Below, piece by piece: positions 1-13,400 of a DNA stretch of 64,000 bases. The translations under genes were made by a program, and so were the position numbers. The DNA is from Tanytarsus gracilentus. Taxonomy: Eukaryota; Arthropoda; Insecta; Diptera; Chironomidae. The notes under the pieces are model-generated. The model did no database searches. It was not told the DNA's origin and saw nothing but the letters and a program-made list of their open reading frames with translations. Every line of letters begins with the position of its first letter. The first letter of the stretch is position 1. The stretch covers positions 496,001 to 560,000 of the forward strand of contig JAXRKN010000033.1 of assembly GCA_038502055.1 (NCBI GenBank). Direction: 5' to 3'.

Positions 1-3000
1 GTAGATTTTTTGGACTGTTGCGATTCAGGAAGTGAAATTTGAAATTTTTTTAAAGCAAGGTCAGAATGTTATTTTTGTTATTTATCATTAATTCACTGCC
101 ATAATTCTGAAATTCGCGTGCATAAAAAATACCTCACGTGGTCGAATACAATCGAGTTCATGTGACTGATTTAAAAAAGGGATTTTCTAAAATTTAACTA
201 AGCTTAATGAGAAAAAAGCACCGTCAATGTCAATTTTAAGTTATCATGACATAATTGTACGCGACATGAAAGCATTCGAAAACGAGGATTTTTAAGAGAG
301 AAGAAAAGCTTGATGATGATGACAAGTGACATGCATAAAAACAGGGTTTAATCACTAAATGATTTAAAAAGAGAAACGAGATGTGTTTTAACATAAAATA
401 TAGATGTGCTGCTGTATCAAACCCAAACACACACACATACATATGCTTTTGAGAGATAATGAAAAATGAGAGATGATTCCTAATCCCTGCCTACCCACTC
501 CTCCATCACACAGACTCGTGAGTACATTTTAGTATAACTACTTTATGCCATAAGGATACGTACAACAATTTGGATACATAGAGTGTGTGTTTTTGATACA
601 TATGCAAGCCACAAAACATGACAACTCATTACATAATGATGTAAAATCCCCTCTAAAAGTGTCTCTTAAAAGCCTAAATGAGATTATGATGAATGATGAT
701 TATCTCCGCAAAAAAATGCTGTATAAAGAAGATTATTTGATAAATCACATGGAATATACTCTCGACTCCCTTTTTTGTACATAGAAAATAAAACGAAAAT
801 ATTATCACATGGAAGAAATGTAATTAAATATCAAGTGAAATTAATTATAAGAACCGATGATTTTTTTAACATCATGTGCACATTTTAGGGAAAAAATTAT
901 TGTAAAAAATATGTGAAAATAATTTTTTTTGTATAAAAAACATGCAACAACATAGTCTTGTGTATTAACAAAATTTGAATTAAATTGAGAAGGCTATAAA
1001 GTGAAAATAACACAAATGTTTAAAGTGGACTTGAACTTTTAAGAAGTTGTGTTAGAATTTTATGGTTTTTATTATTGAGGTGGTGACAGAGAACTAGTTG
1101 TAGACTTTCGGCACTGTAAAAATAATGAAAAACAATAGACTCGAAATAGATTTTTATAAAATACTCGATAGCTAAAATTATGAGGGGAATTCATTAAAAG
1201 AGAAAAATTATTTTAAACTCTAAAAAATTAAATATTTAATTTGGGATATCAACTTTCAAAGTGTAATTAATTTTTTGAGTTCTCCTTGTAAATTTAAATT
1301 CTGTCGCTACACTTTTCGACATTCACCGATGTTCTTATTTTACATTTGAAAAAATATGTAAAAGAGTTTGAAGGTTCACCAATTGCCAATTGTTTAAGCT
1401 GAAAATACACAAACGAAATTTTTAATACAGTTAAAAATTTCCATTCATTCAAATCAATTTATTCTAATCACAACTTTTTGTTTATTGTTGAAAAAATATT
1501 TTTAAAGTTTTCATAATTTTTGAAGAATTTAGAAATTTTTGTTTCTTTTTACATCTTTCATCAACGCACCATTTTTCACGACCTATCCAAGTAGCATAAA
1601 CAAATTTTTACTGTAACTAAAACGTGGAAAATTTTACAACGTTGTGAAATTTTTTGCCTTAGGTTACTCGAAATTATAAAAAATAAAGTCATCGTGCTAC
1701 TAAAACCACAAAAAAAATCTAATATTCGCGTAAAAAATGAAAAAATAAATTGTGATACTTTTGTAGTAAATAATGAACTATAAAAAGAATTAGTTAAGTC
1801 ACATATATTAAAGTTGTACGTATGTTAGCGGTGGAGTTGAAGAGGGCAAATAATGAAAATGAAAATTGTATAAAAGTTTCACGGTAAAAAGCTCTTTAAA
1901 TAATTTACAGTTAAAGTACACTTAGAAGATGGAGAAAATGTGAGTGGAAATCGTGTCCTGTGTTATGTGTTTATTATTTTCTCTATAACACACTTTTTAC
2001 ACTCTTTCTATTTATGGTGCGGAAAAGGAGAAAAAATAAGCGTAATTTCCTGCTGCAACACAGCATGTTCTATGTAATGAGTATCTTCTTGTGAAACGGC
2101 GAAAGAAAAAGTAGCAAATATTAATTTAAAGTAATTACAGCTCAACAGCAAAAACGAAAACATTTTATGTACATGACATAGAATAATAAGAATGATGTAT
2201 TTTTTTATACACAATTCACTCCGGACTGTCTTATGATTTTAAACATGCTCACTTCTAGCCATGTTTACATCTCATTTTAATAATTGCTGTTGACTCTGTA
2301 TAGATAATGATGTAAAACTTTAATTGGAACTCTCATCACATGTTTAAATATCCTGTGGGATGGACTGAGGATTAAAATTACATTTTATGTCGATGAAATT
2401 TGTTAAAATTTAAAAAAAATTTTAATTGAAATTTTATTTTTAAAAATTTGAAAAAAAATTGTTAAAGCTTTTATTTAAAACTTTTAATAATTTTATTTTA
2501 AAAAAATTTTTTTGAATTCAAAACCTCTATTTTAAAACTTTTCAGTTCATTCTTCAGGATTTTTTTACTCACCTTCACCAGCTGTGTTTCACATCTTGAA
2601 AAACTTTTCTCACCAAACTGAAAAATTGAATGTTATTCGAAAAAGAATGTCACAAAACTCACACGTGCATAAAATAGTGGAAAAAAATCTAAATAATGTC
2701 TGTCTGCTAAATTTGTGTTTATTTTAGACGTTTATAAATTTAATGAAAAAAAAATGAGACAGGATGAACGATGTTAATAGAAATATGTCCATAAAAATAG
2801 GAATTATACGAGGTTCGTTAGACGAAATTTTTTCGCATGTAAAATTAAAGCGGAAAAAATATTTCTCGCTCATCGCCGCAGAAGAAATATGGCGATATTC
2901 GAATATTGTTAAATTGTGCGAGGTGAGCTGAAATGTCGAGAGCTTAATTTACCGGAAAAAATTTCAAAAATCAAAACTCATAAAAATGAAGTAAATCGCT

Positions 3001-4463
3001 CAATTATTTTAAATGGTGAATGTTTTGGAGGAGCTCAGCATCCAGAACGTATACAATAGAGTGCATATTAAAAGATGAATAAAATACAAAGTATTTTTAA
3101 AATCACGTCATCCCTCTCCCCTACTCGCACTTTGATTGCCTCTCGTGTATTTTCCTTTTTAACGCTGCTCACAAAGATAAAAATAAAATGCTTTGATGAA
3201 TGGCAAGAGCTTTATTTCAATTATAAATTTATCCCCACTCAATGGCTATGAACATAAAAACACATGACGAGCGACTGCATTAAAAATTTACCATCACAAC
3301 CATCAACATTGAGATTGTTATGGCACATTGAAATGGGAATATTTTGTTCTATTGTCTTCATGATTTATTCCGTTTGTTTTGATAGGAATTTGTTAGGATT
3401 TAAAATAATAAAATTTAAAACATTTTTTAATAAAAGAAAATCCCAGAAAATACACGAGCGACGAAATCGGGTGACTCCACATTATATCAAAAAAAAAGTT
3501 TAATGCTCAATGAAAATTTAATTAAAATCGAATTCAATTAAATTTCATAGCGATCATTTAACTTTCTTCGACATCGCCCGCGATATTGAATAAAATCTTT
3601 AGGATAATAAAAATTTAATTAATGAGAGATGAAACTTTCATGGAAGCGAGTTGATCTAGTCATTATTTAGAGACAAAATTTATATACAAAAATTCACACG
3701 CCCGCGAAACTTTTGCTGTTGTTGTTAAATTGAGATGAACAGCAGAAAATTTCACGTCTATGAGATAATTTCACGACATTATGAAAAATCAAAAAAAATC
3801 ACAAAACACGTACGAAAGATAAAATAATTTCAGACGTTTGTAAAAAAATTTAAGAGGAATAAAAAATTGTAGCAAAAAATTGTTTATTTTTAATGATAAA
3901 AAAAGTTTTATTTCAAAAAAATCTTTTATAAAAGAAGATGAAAAGTTGTGAAAAATACTGAGCGAAAAAATCATTCAAAATGAAATGATAAATCTATAAA
4001 AAAATGGTTATTTATATGCGATCGATTGAAATGATAAAAAATTGAGAAAAAAAACTAGAAACTAAAAGAATTAAAAATTGTTTTTAATAAAAAACCAATG
4101 ACACAATTAATAATTAATAAATTATATAATAAAACTATCGTGAAAAAAAATTAAACATGTTTTATTGAACATCAAGGTGGAATAAAATTAATTAGTCATA
4201 AATTTCATTGAAATTAATTGCCGCCACCTCAAATTTTCAATTTCAGCAGGAAAAAAATTTATTTTCAGCAAATTTTTGAGATTTATTGTCATTGTTTGGC
4301 AGTTTGAAGAGAACAGAGAAAATATTTTTTAAATTAAAAATAAATATTTACAGAATATAGCGAAAAAAATGCACATTTTTCTTATGTGGCGTGTGTACAT
4401 CAGCCAGCTCTTATTGATTAATGACTATTTTGTCGCAGGACTTTTTGGTGCTTTAAAAATGCT
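1..4463. other. Intergenic DNA downstream of the serine protease gene
   Basis: AT-rich sequence with many homopolymer runs and frequent stops in all frames. The few open frames, such as 587-784 plus and 3264-3503 plus, are short, of low-complexity composition and resemble no family I know. I see no splice-compatible chain of exons, RNA gene or repeat here. The last few hundred bases before 4463 are probably the protease 3' UTR. Confidence 0.55.
4282..4287 (-). terminator. Candidate poly(A) signal of the serine protease gene
   Basis: AATAAA on the minus strand, about 175 nt beyond the protease stop codon. In such AT-rich sequence the hexamer alone is weak evidence; its position fits the 3' end of the gene. 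Confidence 0.35.
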
Positions 4464-7400
4464 TTAATCCCTCGTGTTGTCCCTTATCCAGTCAAGATAT
4501 TCCGTTAGCCTCGTGTACACCTGAAAAATGATGAGGGGAGAAAATGAAAAATAATTTTCCATCTAGCAAATTCAATTAAAACTCATGGAAATGAGATTTT
4601 AAATGGACATCGAAGTGTGAGAGAAAGTCATTAAAATATTCAACTTACTCCAGGGTATGATGGCTCTCCACACTTATTTCCAAACGACACAATTCCAAGT
4701 TGCACCCAACGTGAGTCAATTTCAAGCATCATCGGACCGCCCTGCAGACATTTCAGAAATATAAATAAAATTGTCATCAGATAGAAATTTCAGTCACTCA
4801 CCGAGTCACCTGTGGATGGAAATTGCCTTCGTCATTTCGGGGTAGTCAAGGAGAATTTAAATTTAGAATTTTTTAATTAAATAAATGAAAATAAAAAAGT
4901 AAGATTGTTGTCCAGTTCAACACCCCACGAGTGACATCTCTTTGATCTTAGCATTTTTACCCGGGGTAAGGGACATTCGGATTTAAATTTAAATCCATTT
5001 CTATTTTTAAAATCCCCCCAAGCGACAACTTCATAATAAACATGTTTATCAAGTCAACAAGAAAATTTTTCGTTCACTGATAAGAATACTTAACTTGGCA
5101 TGCGTCTACGCCCTACAATTTTTCCCCATCGCCGCGAGGAAGAGGATGAAAAGGAGAAGAGAGAAAAAAGTTAATTTAAAATGCCACAAAACATATCAGA
5201 ATTAAGTGCTTACGCCTTCACTATATCCGGCACATATGAAATTGTCGGTAATTGGCTGAAAATATGCTCGATTGCAGTCCTCATTTCTCCATATCGGCAA
5301 CGTCGCCTCCTTTTGTGTCGGTGACTCTTTTCCGCCATAATAAGTAGTGCCCCATCCAACAATCGTTGCCCTCCTACCGATGAGACGTTCCTTCTGAAGC
5401 GTTGGCTTCGGCATACAAATGGGAATTATGTATTTTGACTTTCTAACTGGCTGCTCCAAAACCATGACTAGAATGAGCGAGCACCCGTCGAGAATATTAC
5501 AATTTTAATATTAAAAAAAAACAAGCAAACTCACTGGCAATATCATTGTAGAATCCGACTCGAGAGAATCGCGGATGTGCACGAATTTCTTTTACTTTAT
5601 AAGTGGCAGGTTCCGAGGGTTCATGATCCACCGATAAGTCTACATCGCCGAGTCTGACTGTGAATTGTCGTGCTGCAAATGGACGTTGTCGGGAGTCGCG
5701 AGTACAATGAGCTGCGCTTAGGACCTGCAAAATGTAACAAAAATTAGATTCAATGGTGTGGGACGGAAATTATCAAAGTGCCATCGACCCTCCCCGGAAG
5801 AATTTCAATGTCATACATATTTTTGTCCAATTAGACTGCCGCCACACCAAAACTCTGTCTTTTTTGGTCCATGAAGAAAAATAGCTGCGAGCCATGGCCA
5901 TTGTCCGCTACGAGACTCGACGCCTCCCACAATCCGACCCGAACTGTACTCTTGTTGTCCACATTCATCGGCATCGACAAAATTCGAATTGAGAAGTTCA
6001 ACGGAAGGTGGTCGACTGCTGCCAATGCTGGAAGGCGTTTGTGTCACGGTACTGGAGATCGTAAACACGGGCACTAAAGGACGCTGTGAGGTTGTTGTCT
6101 CTGCCTGTGTTATGGGACTCAAAAACAGACTCGGTCTCGTAGTCGTTGGTCGTGTTGTGAGTTTCAATGGGCGTATTGTCGTGAGCGCTGTATTATCCGA
6201 GCCAGACACTGGGCAACAGACGCCGGGCACGAACAAACTCTTAAAGCAAAGTGACTCTCGAAGATGCGTCAAGTCGAGAAGAAGTGCCGGACAATTGCTG
6301 AGATCATCACATTTTCCAAATCGTCCATCTGGCGTTCGACATCGATTTTCACCATTTTTCTCCTGATAGTCAATGATTTTTGCTGTATTGAGGAAATATT
6401 AAAATTCGTTAAGATCAAAATCAAGTTTTTCCAATTCAAGATTACAAATTGCCAATGTCTCTCGCAGTCATGTACAATTTTTTTCACAATTTTCTTTTCC
6501 CCGCTTTTATGGAAATTTATTCATGGAAATTTTTTCCCTTCATCTCTCGTTTTGGAATAAAGAATTATGGGAAGTAAAAAATGTGTGAGATAAAATTGCA
6601 AGGGAGAGTCATCAATAAATCACGTCGCTTGTACAAAAACTTTTCCAATATTTTGCTCTAGCTGCACTGTCAACTGATTAAATTAAATCTTGATAATCAA
6701 CGACCAGAAAGTTCAGACTTTCGCCATTAATAAATCACATACGGTGCCGGAGCGTTCGATGAATTGTGTGACGTAATTTATTGACACACTTTCTCGCCAC
6801 ATGTGAGTGTCGTTATCAAAAAATTGAAATCTTACGTTTTTGGGATACCAATTCGACTGGCTGCAGATGCTCAACTCCCGGCGAGTCTTTTCGCTTGAAC
6901 TTCTGCTTCGCCACGGTAGTCTTTTTCTTTTTGGCGTCGACTGTCTCTTGCGGCATTGTAGCGACCGCAACGACATCATTTACCGATGATGGAGGATAAA
7001 TTGTCGTCACCGTTGGATCGTCACGTGTCTCGACGACAGAGAATCTTTTAATCATTGGCTCCACCACATTCGTCACATTTTGACCGAGAACGTTCTTCGT
7101 GAGGGTCAAAATCGCATTGGGAACATTCTCGGATGGATTATGATTTGTAATTGAAGGTTCTTGTCCTTTTCTCGTCATATTCACAATGTACCGACCGACG
7201 GTATTGAGAGCTCCTGAGAAAGAGAGAAAAAAATTCAATTAATTTCAAGGGGTGTGCAACTAACCTAAATTCAACATATAAAATTTTAGAGTTTCCACCC
7301 CGAATATTTTTAAAAGCTTCCGAAGATTAAATTTAAGATGTCGCCATTCGAAACATCGCTTTCGATGTTGACGAAAAGTAATTGATTTAGGTTGAGATAT

Positions 7401-10400
7401 CGCAACTTCGAGGGAAAAAATGAGCATCAGGATGAGATATTGAGTTTCTCGTTCGATATCAAATTTATATCAATTATTGGGAATATTTTATTCGCTTCGG
7501 AGTAGCGTTTTCAAAATGATGAGAGAATTTGTGGGTTTGAGGGAAAATTAAAAGGTCAATTTTGAATACAAATTTGTTGAGAATGTTCAGACGATTTTAC
7601 TAATTTTGTCTCGAAACTTTCTTCTCTCATTAAAAAGTTAATTTCGCAGAGATGAAAACTTTAAATTATCAAATTAATTATTAAAATATTTAAATTTCTT
7701 TAATTCATGTTGCGGCTATCAATTTGTCGCTAATCAATTAATAATTTTAAAATTTTTACAGTCATGTTTAAACCTACCTAATGTCTCCGATATTTTGTTG
7801 AATGCTAATGGCGAAATAAATCTACCAAATCTGGTTGTTGTACTCTCAACACTTTCGGAATCGCTTGCTGCCGATGCTCGTCTGATTGGTGAGGCCACAG
7901 GAATGGGAATCTCCTCCTCATCATCATCATCATCGTCCTCCTCATCACTCCCATATCCATTAACCGTGTCCGAGAAATCTTCAAGCATATCGTAAAATAC
8001 ATTACGCCTAACGCGATGATGACCAACGATTTCCTCGCCATTGTGTGCAAGCTCATGCTGAAAATGCAAATCTGTTTAAGGACGATAATAATAATTAAAG
8101 TTTGTTCGCTTCATATCTCAATTAATTTCATTTTTTTGTCGTGCACATAGCGTGATGGTGGTGAAATGTATATGACCATTAATAAATTTCCATACCTTTC
8201 AATGATGATGGCTCGTTATGTCCGAGTCGTGATTGACAGCGATCTATCGTTGCATTTAATAATAAAGCTGGAAAATATGAAAAGAGGCGAAAAAATTAAA
8301 ATTAAATGCTGAAATTGCATGCAAACATTCGCTTTTACTGATTTATCTCTCAATCAATGTGATTTAGCATGCATGCGAGGCATGAAAACGATTGTCATAT
8401 GCATTTTGCAAAAACGCATTAGTGTCTCTCACTCAAATCTCTATCGATTTGCTTCATTTTCATAAATGGCTTTTAATCACGTCAACAAAACCGGAATATT
8501 GAAATTGGATAGGAAGTTTTTTGCTCAAAATCGAATTTAGTATAAAATTTAAAATTTAAGTTTTTTAAAGTGAACTTTAATGCTAACAAAATTGATATTA
8601 AAAATTCATGGAAAAATATTTTCCTCATTTTTAGTGTTCAAATATTTTTCATCAAACAAATTCTGCGAAAAAAATTTTATACTTTAAAATTTCATCAAAA
8701 ATTCTGTCGATGGTTTTTAAAAAATTCAAACTATCCTGCGGGGAAGTTTTTTACCCTGAAAATCAACACCTTGTTCATATTTTTCATTCCATTTGCAAGG
8801 AAATAAAATTCTCATTGTAAACCGAATTCTTCAACACAATATTGGAAAATGTAATAATCAAAAATCAATTTTATATTTTTACTTCTTCTTGAAGACTTTT
8901 CTCGATTTATCGAGCTCTCATGCACAGCATGAATATTTTCTTAAACAACCTATTTTTGAGCGCTATTATTGACTTCTTTCGTCAGCATCAGAAAAAAATT
9001 GAATTACTGCTGCTAAGTGCCCATCATTTCGAATTGATGTCGGATGAGAAGAAAAATTGAGTTGTAACTGTAAAACGGAAGTTCTTGCAACCAGCAATAC
9101 AAATTACTCAACGACGAAGGAAAAAAATTGCAAATGACAGAATAATAATTTTAAATGAAAATGCTTTTAATGGTGAATTCATGGAAAATATTTCAGTCCC
9201 AACGGCCGGAGAAGAATAGAGAAAAATCAAGAAAGGAAATTCTTAAGAAAAATTTTACCACAGGGCAAAGCGAAAAATGTCATAAGCAAGTTTACGAAGT
9301 TTTCTTGGTTTTCTTACTTCTTCAAAATTTTAGTTTTACTTGCAACTTTTTCTGTTTCCACCTGCGAAAACGATTTTTCATTTGTTTAAGACTTTCTTGA
9401 CATTTTCGTCATATTTTGGTTTAAATTAACTGGAAATACTTGAAAATTTATTGAGTATTAAAGAAAGTTTGAAAAGTTCAAAAAACAGTTTTAAACTTGT
9501 CTTCTATCAATTTTATATATTTTAAAGCATAAAAATATTGGAATTAAAAAATTGGAAGACGTTATTTAAGTTCTCATTTAAAATTAAAATTTAAGTTTGA
9601 GCTTTTTCAGAATTTAAAAATTAAATTTTTCCAAAATTAAACTTGAAATGATTAAACCTTCAAGTTTTTAAATAATTTAATCAAAAATTTTCATCCCATT
9701 TCAATAAAAAATGATAACCTAAACACATGCCATAAAATTGACATTAAACAAAACGTGAATTTAAAAATTTCTGCTTAGCTACGAGGAAAACATCGTCGCC
9801 TTGAAAATATTTTCTGTAAATATCATCGACAGATTTTATCAATACGAAAAAGTTTTTCTTCAAGCTCTCTCAATTATCTTTCTCTCGAAAAAAATGCGGA
9901 TGCTTTACCTCGAAGCAATAAAATGTGTTTCTCGTACACACACAAAATATCTTCAATATTTACCGCTTATCGAAAATCACGGATTATTTTGCCTTCGAGT
10001 ATGTTTGCACAAAATAAAATGAAATGAAAAAGGAGATTTTCATTTCAGCTCAAAAAACCCCGATACAAGACGATGGAAAGAAAGATTGAAACGATGAAGA
10101 TGAGCGAGCACAATTGAGAGATGGAAGGAAGAAATTACGATATCGCTGCCATTAAAATTCGAAATTAAAATTCAGATCATGCTTCAATAATAAATTGAAA
10201 AGAATTAATGTAATTCGGTTATTGTGGAACTTTTTTCCCGTTTAGATACTTTTTGAGCCTCCATGAAAATCTCAATGACAGTGTTTGATTATTGTCGCTC
10301 GATGATTTTACCATTTTAGATCGTTTTATTTGTGTGTACTTAGCATTCGATTTGGGGTTTCTTGGCGATTAATATTAGTGAAATTTATTAAGTTCTCAAT

Positions 10401-13400
10401 GGAAACAAATTTGATGAGAAATTTATTTAAAAAAATTTAAAAGCGTTTGGAAGTAAAATAATTTAAAATGATTTAAAATATCTTTTTTGCATTTTTAAAA
10501 ATTATGAAAAGTATTTTTCATAAATTTCAGTTAATTTTAATTTAATTTAATCACAACATCCATTCCCTGGTGGCACATCAAGTTCAAAATGAAGTCAGTT
10601 TAAATTTGCTCTCAGAATTAAACCGAAACCCCTCAAACAGCTAATTTAATTATGCATTCCATAAATGATCTACATCCATAACATTCAGCATACAAGTAAA
10701 AGGAGAGCGACAAAAAAATTAGACGCTCGTTGAAATGTTAAGGAGCTACTTGTAATGTATAGCATGTAGTTTCCATATAATTTGAATATTAATCAGATTA
10801 TTGCATAATTTACAGACAGACATGACCAAATGGAAATGTTCGTTGATGTTAACAGCAGAAAAAAAGCGGAGAAAAGTTTTTGGCTTCAATTCTTCTCGTT
10901 TTTTGCTATGCTTGACCTTCGTTGTCATATTTCGTTCAATTTTTAATTAATTTTTACAAACTTTGCTTATTTTAATGATAATTTCTAGGGACGAGATTTT
11001 GATTTTATTTAAATAAAAAAGTCTTCAGCTTAAAGATAACCAAAGCCTCTTATACTAATTGAATTTTTTTCTGCACCCCTTTAGAAATTATGAAAATTAT
11101 AAGAGGGGTCTGTTGAATTATAGCTCCGCTATATATTAATTTTATTTTTCCAAAACCTGTTTTCGACCCCTAGTGCCAAGACATTACATTGTGCAATATC
11201 AAAACATATACTCAAATGATAAGCCTAGTCAAACCCTACAAACTGGCGAAAACAGATTTGAAATCGGTTGTCCTACGAGGAGTTAGAGCCATTTAAGTCA
11301 TCTTACTTTCTTACTTTCTCACTTTCTCACTTTCTCACGATCTTAGTGAACGCCATATCTAAAGAACGGCTGGTCGGATTTGACTCGGGTTTGTGGCTAA
11401 AGATCGGGTTTTGGCTCTAGTTGTGCAAGAAGTATTTTGTTTTGAGGTATGACCCTGCAAGGACCGTCCCTGAGTGCAAAAATGTCCTTTTTCATACAAA
11501 TTTTCTCTTATATGGCTTCATGGGTATCGTTGAACTCGTCATTGCATCAGAAATCGATTGACATTGACGATTTTTGAGAAATGTCCATCATGGCCGGCCA
11601 GGAGTGCCACTAATGTCCATTTTTCAGAACTATGGCTTCATGGGTATCGTTGAACTCGTAATTGCATCAGGAATCAATTGACACTGATGATTTTTGAGGA
11701 ATGTCCATCATTGTCGGCCAAGAGTGCCACTAATGTCCATTTTCAGAACTATGGCTTCATGGGTATCGTTGAACTTGTTATTGCATCAGGAATCGATTTA
11801 CATTGATGATTTTTGAAGAATGTCCTTCATGGCCGGCCAGGAGTGCCACTAATGTCCATTTTTCAGAACTATGGCTTCATGTATGTCGTTGAACTCGTTA
11901 TTGCATCAGGAATCGATAGACATTGATGATTTTTGAGGAATGTCAATCATGACCGACCAAGAGTGCCACTAATGCCCATTGCAACGGAGTCGGGTACTAA
12001 TCTATGCGGAGCTATTGGAAATGGCAACGCCGTTTGCAGACCCATCTTGTTTGGATGTAAAAATTCAGTTAAAAATATAAGAAAAGATTTTAATTTTTTT
12101 CAAACTTCAAAATATTTTTAATTATCTACATATAAAAGTTATTGTCAGGTCATAAATTAAATATCATTTTAGTGAGAATTTTTTATGCGGTTCATCATTC
12201 AGTTATTTTCTATGACTTAAATCTCTTTTCATAATTTTAAGCAGCGAATCTTGAATCTCTCACTAAAAAACTGTGTTAATAAAAAAGATTCTGATAAAAG
12301 TGGGATAAAAAGTGAAGCATAAATTTGAAAAACTCGTTGAAGATGGAAAGAGAGTGAAAATTCCCTAAATCAGCAAATCCCGAGCTCACATAATCACTGG
12401 TATATAAAATTATTTTTGAGCGATGCATAAAGTGGTTTAAAGAAACCCGAGATAGAAAAAGAAGAGCTTGGAAAATTTCTTCAAAGCGAACGCAAAAACC
12501 TTTTCTGTAATGCGATAAATTTCAATAAAATTTTTCTCATGTGGTTTTGTCATTTTTAAGGGTGGCTGCTTTAACTTCGATGAAGTATGGACAAATATTG
12601 ACCACTAAAAAAGGGTTTGGATAGTTTTATTAAAATGATTAACCACATGAAGTTTTTTAGATGCTTTAATTAGGATTTGTTTGTAAATTTTGTCATGTAA
12701 AATTGTCACAATCTTTATGACATAATTTAAAAATAATCTAAAACTAAATTCAAATTAAAATAAATCAAATAATTTGTTAAATTACACAAGTTCCAGATGA
12801 TTATACAACATTGATACCAACATCTCATTAGAAATGCCACAAAATGCTCATAAATTGCAGAAGAAAATCAACTTCAAAAAGTAGAAAATCATGATTCCGA
12901 ACGCGAGTGATGTAATCATAATTTTATTGTTTCACGCTCTCACTCTTTCTTGTTCTCGACATTTCTCACCTCAACTTTTATTTCTGCTTCCTGCGGTTCT
13001 TCACGCAAAATTCATCAAACCCAATTTTTCCCTTTTCACCGTCAAAAAAGCTTAATTATTTGAGTAAAAAAGGGTAAGAGACTTTTGTAAGATTTAAAGG
13101 ATTTGAAAATTTTTATAAATAATTTTTGTAAAAATTCAAATATTAAAAAAAATTATTTCTTATTTCTCTAACAACACGTGGATGAAATATTTCCCACCGC
13201 AATATGAAAAGGAACCGAAATTTTTAATGATTCTCTTCCACCTTTTTCGTGTCTAAATGATGCCTTCCAGTCGCATCAGATACCTTTTTAGCTTAAATAT
13301 CGATCAGAGGGTGTGAGGATGAACACACATTAACGTCAGAACATTAAAATAAAGAGCGAATGTATGGGGAGGAGGCACACGACTGGAACACGATAAAAGG

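Noticed and set aside
587..784. 65-codon plus-strand frame near the left edge
   Set aside because: Short, AT-driven composition, no family resemblance and no supporting splice sites.
5989..6366. 125-codon plus-strand frame antisense to the protease CLIP exon
   Set aside because: Shadow of a coding exon on the minus strand whose product is certain.
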